From positions 6,076,501-6,140,500 of the forward strand of contig CP126196.1 in NCBI GenBank assembly GCA_030272155.1: a DNA stretch of 64,000 bases, read 5' to 3'. Each line of letters starts with the position of its first letter. Within the stretch, counting starts at the first letter, position 1. A program made the position numbers and the translations under genes. The notes under the pieces were generated by a model. That model had not been told where the DNA came from and did not search any database. It saw only the letters and a program-made list of their open reading frames with translations. Shown here piece after piece: positions 1 through 11,900 of this stretch. This DNA is from Tetradesmus obliquus. Its lineage: Eukaryota > Chlorophyta > Chlorophyceae > Sphaeropleales > Scenedesmaceae.

Positions 1-1
1 A

Positions 2-1105
2 GTTTCCATTCCACTGCGCTGGTGCAGTGCAGGGCCAAGGCCAGCATCATGTGCTGTGATACGCGCCCAGTCAATTAGCCAGTCTCGGCCACGCAGCTCC
101 AGCACAAACCTGCAGCTTGCAGGGGTGTCAAAGCCTACGGTTCAAAAGGGTCACCACGCCCTGCTGGCCAAGGCAAACACAGCCCTGAATGACAGCCTTG
201 GCAGGGCTGCAATGTCAGGGAAAGGCCTGACAGACAGTGCTGCTGGCAGCCCCTCCAACAGGCTGGCCGTGGCTGCAGCTGGCTCAAGCGTCGATCTGAA
301 GCATTTCACGGCTGCCTTGCCACACGAACAATGCATAGTCATGAGCTCAGGGCTGTGGCAAGTGATGCATTGCGGCTCTCCTGCAATGACGCCCCCAGCA
401 GCAGCATCAGCTGCAGCAGAAGCAGCAGCAGCAGGGCCCGGGCCGAGCGTAACAGCAGCGGTGATGCCTGATGTGGCTATTGGCTTGTCTATGCACACAC
501 AGCCCTCAGGACTGCACCCTCAGCAGGACCTGCAAGACTGGCCCGCCAGCAACAGTGCAGGCACCAAGCGACAGTCCATCCTTGTGCAACAGCCGCCTAC
601 CTTTGACGTGGTGCGCGGTCTTGCACCCGGGCCAGGACGGGAGTCCGCCTACTTGCCACCCCCGCACCTGCAGGTATCCATTGATGGTCGGAGCGCTCTG
701 CGGAATTGGGCAGATCAGAGCTTGATGCCACCTGCAGCTGCATCCCTGCATGTGAGCCCCACGGATGTCAACAGCAGCGGCAGTGTAGAAGTGGCAGCAG
801 CGACAGCAGCAGACATGCCATTGCCACCTTTCGGCAGCAGTGCGAGCACAGCTGCTAGTGTGCCAGCTGACACACTGCCTGTGCCACTGCGGCAGTCCCT
901 GTTCCAGCAGCTCTCGATGCTTTTGCAAATGCAAGAGCAGCAGCAGCAGGAGATAGAACAGCAGCGTCAGACGGCAGCAGACGCCAGGGCTAGCTGCCAG
1001 CGTCAAATGCAGCAGCAGGTAGGTATGATTCAGCAGCTGCAGCAGCAGGTGGCTGAATTGAGGAGTGTGCTTAGGCTTAATACCAACAATTGTCTGCCTG
1101 CGTGA
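2..1105 (+). CDS. 3' end of a Gln/Ala-rich protein gene (partial)
   Basis: This reading frame is open from the first bases of the window to a TGA at 1103-1105, so it is probably the last exon, or part of it, of a gene that starts upstream. The product is rich in Ala, Ser, Pro and Gln. The last roughly 60 residues form a Gln-rich heptad-like stretch (EQQQQEIEQQ, then MQQQVGMIQQLQQQVAEL), suggesting a coiled coil. I see no catalytic domain, signal peptide or membrane segment. The composition would fit a transcriptional regulator or scaffold, but also a transposon Gag-like protein; similar Gln-rich coiled coils occur in the transposon at 3802-5040 and the degraded stretch at 6290-7090. An intron in the first 60 bases cannot be excluded. 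Function is not recognised. Confidence 0.45.
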   Translation, partial: VSIPLRWCSAGPRPASCAVIRAQSISQSRPRSSSTNLQLAGVSKPTVQKGHHALLAKANTALNDSLGRAAMSGKGLTDSAAGSPSNRLAVAAAGSSVDLKHFTAALPHEQCIVMSSGLWQVMHCGSPAMTPPAAASAAAEAAAAGPGPSVTAAVMPDVAIGLSMHTQPSGLHPQQDLQDWPASNSAGTKRQSILVQQPPTFDVVRGLAPGPGRESAYLPPPHLQVSIDGRSALRNWADQSLMPPAAASLHVSPTDVNSSGSVEVAAATAADMPLPPFGSSASTAASVPADTLPVPLRQSLFQQLSMLLQMQEQQQQEIEQQRQTAADARASCQRQMQQQVGMIQQLQQQVAELRSVLRLNTNNCLPA

Positions 1106-3796
1106 AACAACGCAATGAGTGAGAAATCGCACATGTGCTACGCCACGGGCTGTGACGCGGCAAAGCATGCAGACAGAGGCGAACATATGTGTGTTCACCT
1201 GCCCGCACAGGCGGCGTGGAAATGGCAGCAGAAGCAACAATGATGTGCAGCAGTTGCTGCGTGAAATGCACCGGTACCATGATTTTACTATACACAGCCA
1301 GTAGTATGCACAATGTTGGAGGTTGGCTAGTTCAATCTAAGGCATATGAGCGGGTGAATTTTTTCGGCCCTCATCCACAGTACTGCATGTTGATGAAAGT
1401 TGGAAATTGCAATCACTATCACCCTCTGGTGCATAAAGCGCCTAACACTTGCAGCTGATGTCGGCCCGAAAAAGCTTCGTCCTTGTGTGTGTTGTGTGTT
1501 GTCATAACACAGGTGATACGCTGGTTGTTATGGATTTCATTTTCTGTTGTGTGGCTGGTTTGGTATGCTAAGAGTGCAGCGTCTCTCTACATGGCCCGCA
1601 TGTTATGCTGCATTTCCAAGAAAATCTGCTTATGCTCTTTCTCGAGTGGCTGCGTATTCAGTCGTACAACGCCAGTAATATCATTACATTATGCTCGGTG
1701 GCACTAAGCTATGCTGTGTGTTGTTACATTACATACATACAAGGTTCTGCTGGAGGCTATGCCGTGCCATGCTTTACTGCCAGTGTACACTGCAATATGC
1801 TATGGATCAGCCAGAAACACGCTTTCATTTTTCAGAGTCTGCCACGACACGTGGTGCGACAACATGATTCTTGATGGTGTGGCTTGTGCAGCGCTACATC
1901 TGATGCATTTGTGGCGACCTGCAGCAGCTGGTTTTTATAAGCCATGATGCAGCTGCGTCATAACCAGGTTTGATTGCTTGCATTATGTGTTTTTTGCATG
2001 CTTGCTGTACACCATAATCTTCTGCCGGTGCTACACAGCTCACTTGCTGCGTGTTTCTTAGGCTTTTTTGCAGTTGCAGCCTGTGAACATGATGCTGCCG
2101 CCAACACGTAATTAGTAGTAACATACATAATCTGATGCAGCTCCTCTGTACATACAGGATGGCTCTTCAGCCGGCGGTGATGCCTGTTAAACGCTTATGT
2201 GCCACCTACTGTGACTGTGCTGTGTTGTGTGTTTGTCTCTGACTTTGCTGTCAGCAGCCACCGTAGCATGCAGGCCTGTCGAGCTGAGCTGTGTAGCCTG
2301 AACCTGTGCTGTGTGGCATGCAAGGCGTGCTGGGTCATGTGTGCTGCTTGTGACCACTCGTGTTTGCTGTGACCCGTTCCAGTCGACAGTACTGAAAAAA
2401 CTGTGACCAATTGCTGTGGCGCCCCCCCCTCCCCCCCCTCTCCTTCAGCACAGTGCAGCGTAGTAGCATTCTGGTGTTCATGTTTGTCAAAGAAAGCACG
2501 CATGTGTGTTGTCCAACTGCCGTGCGTATCGCTGGCATGATGATCGCGCTGTAAGGATTGGCAGAGCAACCGGAGCATATGGTCAATGGTATGCTGCTTG
2601 AGGTCCTACATACATTCAGGTGCAGGTGTTGTGGATGGAAGATAGCTTGGGTAATATGCAAGGTTGAACATGTACCACTGCCTTGGCATTCACATGAGGT
2701 GCTCAAGCATACAGCTCACTGCCCGGTCCAGTTGCTGGTGCGAGATGGAACATGTTTCTGTCGCCTTCCATGCTTTGAGCTCTGTTAAATTGAGTCTGGA
2801 TTCTGCTACAGTCAATGGTGGTGATGGTCAGTGCTAGAAGCATGGGTGTGCTTTGATGCAGCTGTCGTGTTCACATGGGAGCCGCTATAAACAGAAGCAA
2901 TTGTCACTGCATCACCATGGGTCTTATGAATGACCAGCCTCATCCTGAGGAACCAGCAATCAGTGATGCACAGTCATGTGTGCTTCTACAGTGCACAATG
3001 ACCACTGCACAAACGCATCATGCCTAATGACACAAGACACGTCATTGAGCGCGTGTGTAAATGAGTAAATTGAAGCATATGAGTATTGGATCTTATATGC
3101 GCAGCTGTTTCTTCCTAGCGCGTGAAGGAGAGCATGGGGTATCTGCACCATGCAGTTCCAAACTTTGAGTCAGCCTTGCTCTTGGGCGTGCTCTGACGCT
3201 TGAAGGAGGCATGCTGCATCAAAGGTGTCTGCAAGTGTCATTTTGCTGGAGTCAGCTTTTGGTGGCCTGCTGTGATAACTTGGCAACACCCTGATCATGG
3301 CCACGGTAAGCTTGCTTTTAGTGTTTGCTAGTCTATTGTTGGGGTTGTTGCGGACTAGTTCAGCAGCAGATTATGCCGGATATGCATTGTAGCTTTCGTC
3401 TGCAGGAGCAGCTGCATGACGGGGTACTTGCTTAATTAAACCACTATTTGGCTGCGCAGAGCAGTTGTGGTGTACGTGTTTGCAGCACTGGTGCTCAATG
3501 CAGCCCCGATGCAAATTGTTGCACCGTGTATCAGCCTTCACTGAGTAGCTTTGCTGCTGAGTGTTTCTAAAGCAGATTCATGGGTGATTTGCCTTCACGA
3601 CGTGTGAAACCTCCACGCGTCACTGAGGGCATGACCGGTCATGACATCTGAGATGATATCTCACAGCAGCGCCCAAGCCTGAGGTTTCAATTTCAAAATT
3701 GACATGCCACCCCTTCTGATGGGTCGTCAGCTGCCGAGCTGGAAGTGACTTGACAAACAAAATAAGCTGGTCAATGGTAGACGATCCACTTGTGCA
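1106..3796. other. Non-coding stretch, no gene seen
   Basis: No frame here has a convincing domain, and the short open frames lack coding character. The only notable local feature is a C-rich homopolymer tract near 2426-2441. The start may hold the 3' UTR of the gene ending at 1105. Confidence 0.5.
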
Positions 3797-3801
3797 AAAC
3801 T

Positions 3802-3889
3802 GCAGCTAAGGCACATGGTAAGGCCTACCAACTATAGGTAGGGTACCATACCTATAGTTGGTAGGTTACCATACCAGCTGTTGGTATGG
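3802..3889 (+). repeat. Left terminal inverted repeat of the 3802-5040 element
   Basis: Nearly the exact reverse complement of 4957-5040, with a few mismatches and a 3-4 bp length difference around the central GGGTACC. It contains a nested palindrome centred near 3843. Confidence 0.85.
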
Positions 3890-4672
3890 TTGACATAGTG
3901 GTGCTTGTTCACGAAATGAGGCTGAGCAACATCATTTTATGTCATCAGCAATGACCAGAGCCAGTTGTGCTAGATGCCTGAATGGGAGCTGCCGGCTGGC
4001 CCCAGCGGCCAGCCACTGGCTGGCAGCTGATCCTTCTGCCAGTTGCTGTCCATCAGCGAGGACACATTCTGCCTTTTGCACGTAAAAGGATACACAACTT
4101 GAGATTATTGTGCGCTATCACCACCACAATCCTCCTCACAAGTAAAGCCAACGCTGGCAGCAGGGCTGGAATGGTGACACAGCAGTATGAACATGCAGGC
4201 ATAACCCAGCGCGCATCTGGCCGACTTGTCCACTATCAGCCAGTATAACCTGTGATAACATGGTGGAAACAGTACCTCACAGTTGTGTGTTGTTGGTGAT
4301 GCTTCACTAGACCCTGCGGTGACACCACCCCATACCACCGGCAGTCCGTTGTGCCCACAGCAAATCCGCTAGACATCGTCGCCGTGTGGTTCTTGAAAAG
4401 TTTGCGTGCAAATGTCAAGTTGAGCCTGCCTGCCTGCCTCACAAGACCGTCTTGTGTCACTGTGACAGTGATCAAACTTCACAGTCGCGGATGCCGTGCT
4501 TTTGACCATACCAGCAGAAACGAGCTGAAGGATCAGGCTGATGAGTTTGGCAGCTGGTGGCTCCAGCTCCGACGAGTGGACATCAACCGAGCAGGTGGCA
4601 AGCCCCCCCCATTTCTGCCAGCACCGCTGCCATCACTTGTGCACTGTCGGTTGCTAACATCCATTATGATGA

Positions 4673-4954
4673 GTGTGTGTGTGTGTGTATGTGCAGCCAC
4701 GGCTCAAGGTCGGTACGGTTGCTGCCAAAGCAATCGCCCAAAGGGAGCAGCAGCAGCAGCAGGGGCACAAAAGCAAGAAGCAGCGCAGCTGTCAGCAGCA
4801 GCGCCAACAGCAGAACGATTTACAAGACTCAGAAGAAGAAGATCAGGAGGATGAGGCAGCTGGGGTAGAGGACCAGAGCGGACAGGATGCACTGGGGCAG
4901 CTGCAGCAGCGCCTGCGCAGGCTGCAGCAGCAGGTCGCTTGTGGCCGTTTGTAA
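4673..4954 (+). CDS. Gln-rich acidic/basic ORF inside the TIR element
   Basis: This open frame lies in the right half of the transposon and stops just before the right inverted repeat. The product has a Gln run and a Lys/Arg patch (GHKSKKQR), then an acidic block (DSEEEDQEDEAAG) and a short Leu/Gln heptad segment (LQQRLRRLQQQV). Such charged, Gln-rich coiled-coil proteins are common in transposon accessory genes and in nuclear proteins, so no function is assigned. It may be part of a longer spliced gene carried by the element, or captured host sequence. Confidence 0.3.
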   Translation: MCVCVYVQPRLKVGTVAAKAIAQREQQQQQGHKSKKQRSCQQQRQQQNDLQDSEEEDQEDEAAGVEDQSGQDALGQLQQRLRRLQQQVACGRL

Positions 4955-4956
4955 TG

Positions 4957-5040
4957 CCATACCAACAGCTGGTATGGTAACCTACCAACTATAGGGTACC
5001 ATACCTATAGTTGGTAGGGCTTACCATGTGCCTTAGCTGC
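4957..5040 (-). repeat. Right terminal inverted repeat of the 3802-5040 element
   Basis: Mirror copy of 3802-3889, ending in CCTTAGCTGC immediately before the AAACT target duplication. Confidence 0.85.
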
Positions 5041-5618
5041 AAACTGCTGATTTGAAACTGGACACTTCAATTCAATTGAGCCATTGCGCAAAATCCTGGC
5101 CCGGTGCATACGGGCAAATCCTTGGGCTTTTTCAATCAATCAAAACGGCAACCACGAAGAAACTTAACCTAAAATACTTGAGTGCCAGTGTTGATTGAGC
5201 AATGCACATCAAATGTTAGCGGGGCAAAAGCCACTGCAGCGCAGACGATTATAAAGTTTTGGCACATCACCAAGCCCTGCAGCAGTTCATCCAGATGAGC
5301 TCTGCTCTGCTGTCTACCAAGGCAACATGAAGGCTGTGTGCACTGCACACAATCCACTGCGACACGGTGTCGCGGCTGCCCGTCCAGGGCAAGCCAACGA
5401 ACCCCGCTGCCCTGCACACTTCTCTGCGCCCACGCGTATGTCCGTCGTGTGATGGTGTGCTGTCTGCCTGTTGCGCCTGCATGTCACCCCACTTGGAGCA
5501 TCAAGAGACTTATGGCCGGGGGTCTCATGATTCAGCAATCATTGCATGATGCTCAGAGGTATGGGTGCTGCCAGATGAATGCTTTGCCTCCGTGTCAGCC
5601 CAGCTGACGAGTGTTGTG

Positions 5619-5700
5619 AAATGACGAATTATAGACAAAGTCAGGATCCCGAATGACGCTGGTCATGCACAGCTGCGCACCTTCAAGCAATGCTGAGCCA
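5619..5700 (+). repeat. Fragment of dispersed repeat family R1
   Basis: About 82 bp, clearly related to the starts of the long copies at 31417 and 34787. All share AATGACGAATT followed by a CACAGCTGCGCACCTTCAAG block. The rest of the repeat is missing here. Confidence 0.8.
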
Positions 5701-6289
5701 TGTTGTGCCATTATAGACACCTTTATTGGGGCAGCTAGCACTGAGTGTTGGTCGAGTGTGCGCAGCATGCATTTGAGTTGTAGCACACCAAGGGGTGTGG
5801 GGGTTCAACTCATCTGCTTATGTTTTGGTCCGGGAGCTGGGCACCTCCTGTATAGGGGTGTTGAGCGTGTCTTGCTGGTGGAGGCATTGCCTTGTGTCCC
5901 CTGCAGTCAGGTTCGCCTAACTGTCGCGTGTGACTAGCCAGTAGGATTCCCCCCCCCCCCCTGGTAACAACAACAACAAAATAAATGTTGTGCCTGGTTG
6001 CCTGCTGCAGCATACGCGGAGCGTCTGCCAGACGCTCCGTTGGAGACTTAAAACGAGGAGCTGGTGCACATCCCACGCTTGCTGCAATGGCCTGGGGTGC
6101 CGGGCATGGTGAAGATCTCAGTACAGCTCAGCAAGGTGATTGCAATTGGCAACCATAGTGCCCCACCAGCGCAAAGCTACATAACAGACACACTAGGAGG
6201 CTCAACGGAAGGCTGGTACTGTGTGCCAGAACAGCGGCCATTCCCAGGGAGCAGCCTCGTCAGCAAGCCCGCAGCAGCCCCACAACCAC
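5701..6289. other. Stretch without a recognised gene
   Basis: Contains a C homopolymer near 5950-5961 followed by an AAC-rich stretch, and short open frames without family features. It may hold upstream parts of the degraded coding stretch that follows. Confidence 0.4.
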
Positions 6290-6545
6290 AGCTGGATGTC
6301 ATTGCGATGGGCAGCTTCTATTCGAGCTGCAGCAGATGCAGCACCGGACGCAGCAGTACAAGCAGCTGGTCAAGTAGCTGCTGGGATGTGGCGCTGCAAC
6401 CAGCGCGCGGCGCTTGAGACCATGCCACGGATGACGCGTGCATTCGTCAAACCGCAGATGGCGGACATGCTGCTAGCCCAAACAGCGACGAGCAGGTCTG
6501 GAACAGCAGCAGGTGCGTCAGTTGCAGCAGCAAATAGCCGCAATT

Positions 6546-6592
<47 letters not shown>

Positions 6593-6653
6593 CCAGCAGA
6601 TACGTGGCGGTGAATAAAAGCAGTTACAGCAGGTGCTGCAGCCGCAGCAGTGA

Positions 6654-6684
<31 letters not shown>

Positions 6685-7090
6685 CATTACCGCAGCAGCC
6701 AGTACAACAGCAGCCACATCAGCAGCCACAACAGCATACAGGCAGGCCGCCTCGGGTCAAAGCTTGGCTGCGTGCGGCTTCACAGCTGACACAGGCTCAG
6801 CGGGAGCGGGCAGCACAGCAGGAGGCAGTGGATGCATGCATTGCCCGCATGCAGACTCTGCAGGGTGAATATGACCAGCAGCGAACAGCCTAGCAAAATG
6901 AGCTGGAGTAGCAGGCAGCGGCTTTATGCTGGAGCGGGACGCAGCCAGGCAGCAGGTGGCAGATCTATGTAGTAGAGTCTCTGAGGTGCACGAGCAGCTG
7001 GGCCAGCTCCGGGCAGCTGAGGACCAGTCAGCAGTCAACGCAGCCGTGGCAGATGACAGAGTTTTGAGAGCCTTGGGATCAGGGTGCTGA
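6290..7090 (+). pseudogene. Degraded Gln-rich coiled-coil coding sequence
   Basis: A Gln-rich frame with coiled-coil character can be followed through this stretch: LQQMQHRTQQYKQL near 6330, QLQQQIAAIEQQQ and a long CAG run at 6550-6590, then QRERAAQQEAVDACIARMQ near 6800 and VSEVHEQLGQLRAAEDQ near 6985. It is interrupted by in-frame TAA, TGA and TAG codons and by at least one frame change near 6925. With the standard code this is a decayed gene or a set of unspliced fragments. Reading TAG/TAA as Gln would repair part of it, but intact genes in the window encode all their Gln with CAG or CAA, so reassignment is not supported. The parent could be a transposon Gag-like gene. Confidence 0.4.
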
Positions 7091-7129
7091 GTCTGCCAGC
7101 ACAGGCGCAGCCTTTCCCTTTTAGCTTTG

Positions 7130-8962
7130 AACGGGAGGAAGATGTTCTGCCTGGATCAACACGCACATCACGCCAAACGTCAAGCTGCAGTTCTGCCAGG
7201 TGTTCCGCGCAGCATTCATGGTGCAGTTCAAGCACAGCGCAGCGCCGCCATGGGCAACCATCAGCGGTGTGCTGACAGTGCGCAACCCAAACCTGCTGGG
7301 CCCCATCCTGCTTGCACAAGCGCAGGTGGAGCTCAGCACGCCGGGCGGCACAGGGCTGTCTGCGCGCGCATGGGCTAGCTGCCCGCGTGACGCATCTGGG
7401 TATGCCTCTATGTCAGGACAGCTGGTGGGCTGTGGCACCTTGGAGTGTAGCTGGAGCACGGTTGTGCTAGCCTCAGGGCCGTACGGAGGCCTCATTGCGG
7501 CAGGCAACTGTGAAACTGGTGGCGATGGTGACCACCAGCACCGGCAGGCAGGCAGCGTCAGCAGCAGCGCCGCTCAGCAGCGTGCCTGCATGCACTAAGG
7601 CCGCCAGGCCTGCTTGAGCGTGCGCAGCGCAGCGCTGATGAATGTGTTCCAGATGATGGGTGCCGGCGGCGCGCAGCTGCTGCTGCCCAGCGCTGCCGGC
7701 AAGGCTAGCAGCAGCGACCTGCTGCATGGAGAGGCTGACGGGAGCAGGGCGGCAGAGTTTGAGTGACAGCCTGAGCACGAGCTACAGCGTGACGTACGGC
7801 CTGCTGACGGACAAGGAGTGCGGCACCACCATGAGAGCATGGTCAATACCAAAAATGTTGTTTGTTGTCTCTTTGACTCCTTGGCTGCCGGTTGCTGTCA
7901 TCAGCGCCTCATTGCAGACAAGATGTTAGTGCTGAAAAGCTCTCATGCCAGCTACAGCAGGTGCTTGTGCGAAGGGCAGCTGACAAAGAACCCGACCATG
8001 TTGATTGCAACCACAGGAGGAAAGGGCAAGCACTCTTGATTGATGTGAATGTGCATGATCACAGCTCTACCTCATGTGTGTTGGCTGGCTTCTTTGCGTG
8101 CCAATCCCTGTGATTGCTTGTTAATTGCTGTGAAGCATATGTGCTGGATCTTCATGCTATGCGTGTGCTGCTGCAGACCATCAACTTGGCCATGGCCAGC
8201 CCCACCACAGGCCAGGGTGACCTGGCAGCAGCAGCAGGCACAGTTATGGAGTTCAGCGGCTGTCCTGGAGCACCAGCGTCCATGAACTTTACAGCGCTGC
8301 AGCTACAGATGCTGAAGGCGGCATACTGGAGCATCACTGGCCAGATTGCCGCAGGCAGCAGCATTAAGGAGTTTGTTGGCTCCACCCTCGTTGTCTCGTT
8401 TGGCCTGCGGTACACAGCAACCGCAGAGCAAGGGGTTCGGCAGATGATTGGGGCTGTCAGCGTGCGCAGCGTGGGCAAAGCAGCGCTGCAGGTGTCGCAG
8501 CTGCTGCTGGATGTGACGCCCCTTGATGCAGCCACGGCAGCCCGGGGGTCCCTGGTGCCCGGGGGTCCCTGGTGACCTGGGGTGCGGCGCGTCCAGGCGG
8601 CAGCAACTCTGGCGGCACCAGCCGTGTTCCAGCATCAGCTGCACCTTCACTGGATATGTTCCTGCAAGCCTGACTGGCGCGGCGTCAGTGGTTGCGCGAC
8701 TGCAGCTGGTTGGTGGTACAGAGGCAGCCAACCATGCAGCACTTTTGACTTCACCAAGGCCCCGACGTATGTTGCGACAAAGGGCAGGTGTGCCATCATT
8801 GCTGACCAGTTCCTGTCAGGCGCTGGGCTGCTGCAGCCAGCACGCAGCAGCCGACCAGCTGCTGCTGCTGCCGCCAGGCAGGTGTGCAACAGCCAGAGTG
8901 TGAGCTTTGTGGCTTCACTGGGCCGGCTCAACAAGGCTCGTTGGAGGAGCAGCTTGCGGTGA
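7130..8962 (+). pseudogene. Degraded repeat-domain secreted/surface protein gene
   Basis: Two copies of one beta-rich domain can be read. Copy one (about 7130-7600) has a Trp start, then the signature ISGVLTVRNPN, a CPR motif and a GCGTLECSW motif. Copy two (about 8170-8960) has WSITGQIAAGSSIKEF, then IGAVSVRSVGKAALQVSQLL, a later SCTFTGYVPASL segment, and a tail in which DFTKAPTYV leads to GRCAIIADQF. The order is the same in both. The reading frame changes near 7610, 7750, 8560 and 8740, and 7830-8165 looks like an intron ending in a TGCTGCTGCAG acceptor. I believe this architecture occurs in large algal surface or matrix proteins, but no precise family is assigned. The frame breaks suggest a pseudogene, although assembly indels could contribute. 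An 18-bp tandem duplication lies at about 8540-8575. Confidence 0.45.
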
Positions 8963-11900
8963 GCGACAACCAGCAGTACAGAGAGAGATGCACCACCAGT
9001 GTTCAGTGCCCTACGCAAAATCCCATACGCAGGCCATTTATGTAAGCTACTTGACACTAGTTGCCAGAATGCTTGTCGCAAGGCAGCAGCGGGCCCGAAG
9101 CCTGTGCTGCTTGCAATTGTCTGTGGCAAGCTCACAGCAGTTTTGCATGGCGCTGCAGTGACAACACAGCTGCAGCATATTATACATATTAGTGCCACAG
9201 CTGCAGCATATTATACATATTATACATTTGCTGCTCTGTTGCTACCCATGTGGTGAACCTCGCACGTGTCAGTCCGGTCAGCACCTCAGCCATCCAGTTG
9301 TCTATCAGCGCTGCTACAATTCTTGGCGTGAACGTCACTGGCGGCTGTGGCAAGGGCAGCTGAGTTGCCTGATTGCAGCATGCAGCATGCGATTGTTATG
9401 CTCATTTCGGTGTCATGATGACGTGCACTCGCTACACTGGCAGCAAGCAAGCAGCATGCCAGCCAAGTCCAATGTGATGCAGCGGGCCTGGGCGGGGCAG
9501 GTAGCGGCATGCGATGGCATTGTGATCTGTTATTTTGCATGCGTCTGAGTTCAAATGCTCTGGGGATCAACTGTTGGTTCTTGCGTTTTTGCTTGCAAGC
9601 TAAGAAAAATATGAAAATGTTAGGCATACTGGTGGCCAGCAGCAGGTCATAGGGTAATCTTGTCAGCCACAAGTTGTGCCAGCTTGCAGTGGGGGTTAGA
9701 GTGCTGAAAGCAAGCCCCATCTGTTCCCCCTGAATATACCTACTGAGAGCAGCTCTGTATATTGGTATGTAGCATCGTGTGGGGATGGCGCCTCTGTGCA
9801 GTTTTTAAAGGCTTGCCAAGCGCTCAGTGTGTGCCGCGCACCCCAGCGGACAGATTTCATGAGTGCATCCAGGCTTGAACTGGCGCATGTTGTGCATCTT
9901 GCATCTTGGGGGCCCACACTGTGCTCTCTTTCCTCGTCTTATGACGCCTTTGATCTTTGCAAGTCTGCTGCAAGTGGCCCTGTCTGGGCATACCAAGCAG
10001 CACAGGCTTCGGCAGCACTGTGTTTTGAGAGATCGCTCAGCAACTGCAATCTCTGCAGCACAGCATGACATGTATGGTTGATGATGCATGATGCGGATCG
10101 GTGTCGCTTGATAAGGTGGTAAGTTGCGAACGCATGAGCCTGTAATTTGGGACATTATCACCAACATACTATGAAGTACATGTGAATGAGCAATGGCTGG
10201 TCATCAGCCATGCGGCATACGCCGAACCAACTTGACTGGTACTTTCTTTCTTTCAAGCCACTGTTGTAACTGCTGGTCAGAAAGTGTCATCTGTCTGCTC
10301 AGTAGCAGTATGCAGGGCCTGCCCTACAAATGCCAGGGGTATTTATCTTATAGGATACCTTGATTATCCCATGAAACCCCCCAGGATAACCTGATTATCC
10401 CGGGTGGCTTGAGGGATAAGCCCTTGTTAACATTGTTCCTGTGCCATTGAAAAAAAAAAAAAAGAAATTATCCATGGATTATTGACCGATACTGGTTACA
10501 GTCTGCTACAGCAGATCCAACGTGTGCTTGGTGCAGCTCAGTGCAAAGCTGTACACGTACACAGAACCTTCAAAGATCAAGCAGAGTCGTGCGTGAACCA
10601 AATGCAGCCACATGTCAGCAGCCCCGCAGCCAATTGGCACTGTGACAAAGCCTTAAGGGCTGATCCACAGACAGTCCACTCACTGTCTCGTGGGGGGCGT
10701 TTGGGCCCCTGCTGTGGATGACTGTGAGGGCGAGTAACCTCAACGGCTTGCGCGGTCTCATACATTGTTTGTTTAGATTGAAAACACGGTTTGGCGTGGC
10801 AGAAACTGCTGGTGCATGCTCATGACCCCAAAACCAGCAGGTGGTCACCCATGCCATCGGTACCGGTGTCCATGATGGACACCCTTGACCCCCGACAATG
10901 ACATTGGCCTCCTGTTCACTGACATTTGGCAGCAGCCAAGTTGCGTTCAATGAACTTCATTTTTTGAAAAAGCCTGACTCATAGACGCACTACCATGCAA
11001 TTGAACCCTGATGACAACAGCATAGTCAAACCAGTAACTGTCAGTCCTCATGATCCCTGCAGCACAAAACGTGCTTACCAGTCTATTGTAGGGTTGGTGT
11101 GCTTGTTCAACTCAACGTGAGTGACAGACGACGTTGCAGCCAAATGTATGCGGGGCTCACTGTCACTATTCTTGACTATACTGTGCAGCGCCGAGGAGAT
11201 GGTGTGTTGATCAAGATATTGCAGTTGCATCGGCAGCTACTACAGTAACAAACACTGTGGGGGTGCAGCACAGCTACTTACTGGCTATAACCTGACCATA
11301 AAGCCTTTTGGTTGACTACAAAGCTGCTACAAAACCACAAGCTGTAAAGTTTATAGCACAGCAGTGTGGTTGACTGGTACTAGGCAGTATATAATCATTG
11401 CGATGATCGCAAGAGGTATTGGACATTTTGAACTAGTACCTTCCTTGAAATGCTATATATAAGAGATATTAGTTGTATTCAAGCGTACAAAGAGTGGATT
11501 TTGCAATATTTCCAGCACACATGTCGCTCCCAAAGCATCGTCATTACGCACACTGCCTTTGCCAGTGTTACAACCGCACGCTGAGACACCCATCAATTCG
11601 TGTGATACGAGTTACCAGCATTTAAACCAAATCCTGCAAACAGCTCTGCAAGAGGGCTGCACAGATGCTGTTCAAACAGCTGCCTGCTGCTACTGTTGGC
11701 TGGCAGCACACCAGCTGCATGCACCCACCCAGACCCAAATCATGAAAATTCACCTGCTGTTTTCCCCTCTCCTGGCAGTTTTCAAATGGCGCACGCAACT
11801 ACCCTGGGCTAGCAGCTAACAACCAGTTCAGCAACCGTTTGGTGCACAGCACTGCGATGGCACAGCAGCAGCAGCAGGTAGGAGGAGATACTCAACAGCA

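Larger units (their letters stand above)
3802..5040. mobile_element. TIR DNA transposon (non-autonomous) with 5-bp TSD
   Basis: The two ends are long inverted repeats of about 85 bp, 3802-3889 and 4957-5040. Both start GCAGCTAAGGCACATGGTAA when read inward. Each arm contains its own smaller palindrome built on CCTACCAACTATAGG and CCTATAGTTGGTAGG, so each end can also fold alone. The element is flanked by an identical direct repeat AAACT at 3797-3801 and 5041-5045, consistent with a target-site duplication. No transposase is visible inside, so it is probably mobilised in trans. The few differences between the arms suggest a fairly young insertion. The superfamily is not clear from the ends alone. 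Confidence 0.85.

Noticed and set aside
6540-7090. TAG/TAA read as glutamine (non-standard nuclear code)
   Set aside because: Intact long genes here, including the reverse transcriptase with many Gln residues, use only CAG and CAA and have no internal TAG or TAA. One in-frame TGA and a frame change also remain unexplained.
9480-9570. tRNA-like GAGTTCAAATGCTC loop
   Set aside because: No matching acceptor, D or anticodon arms could be drawn around it.
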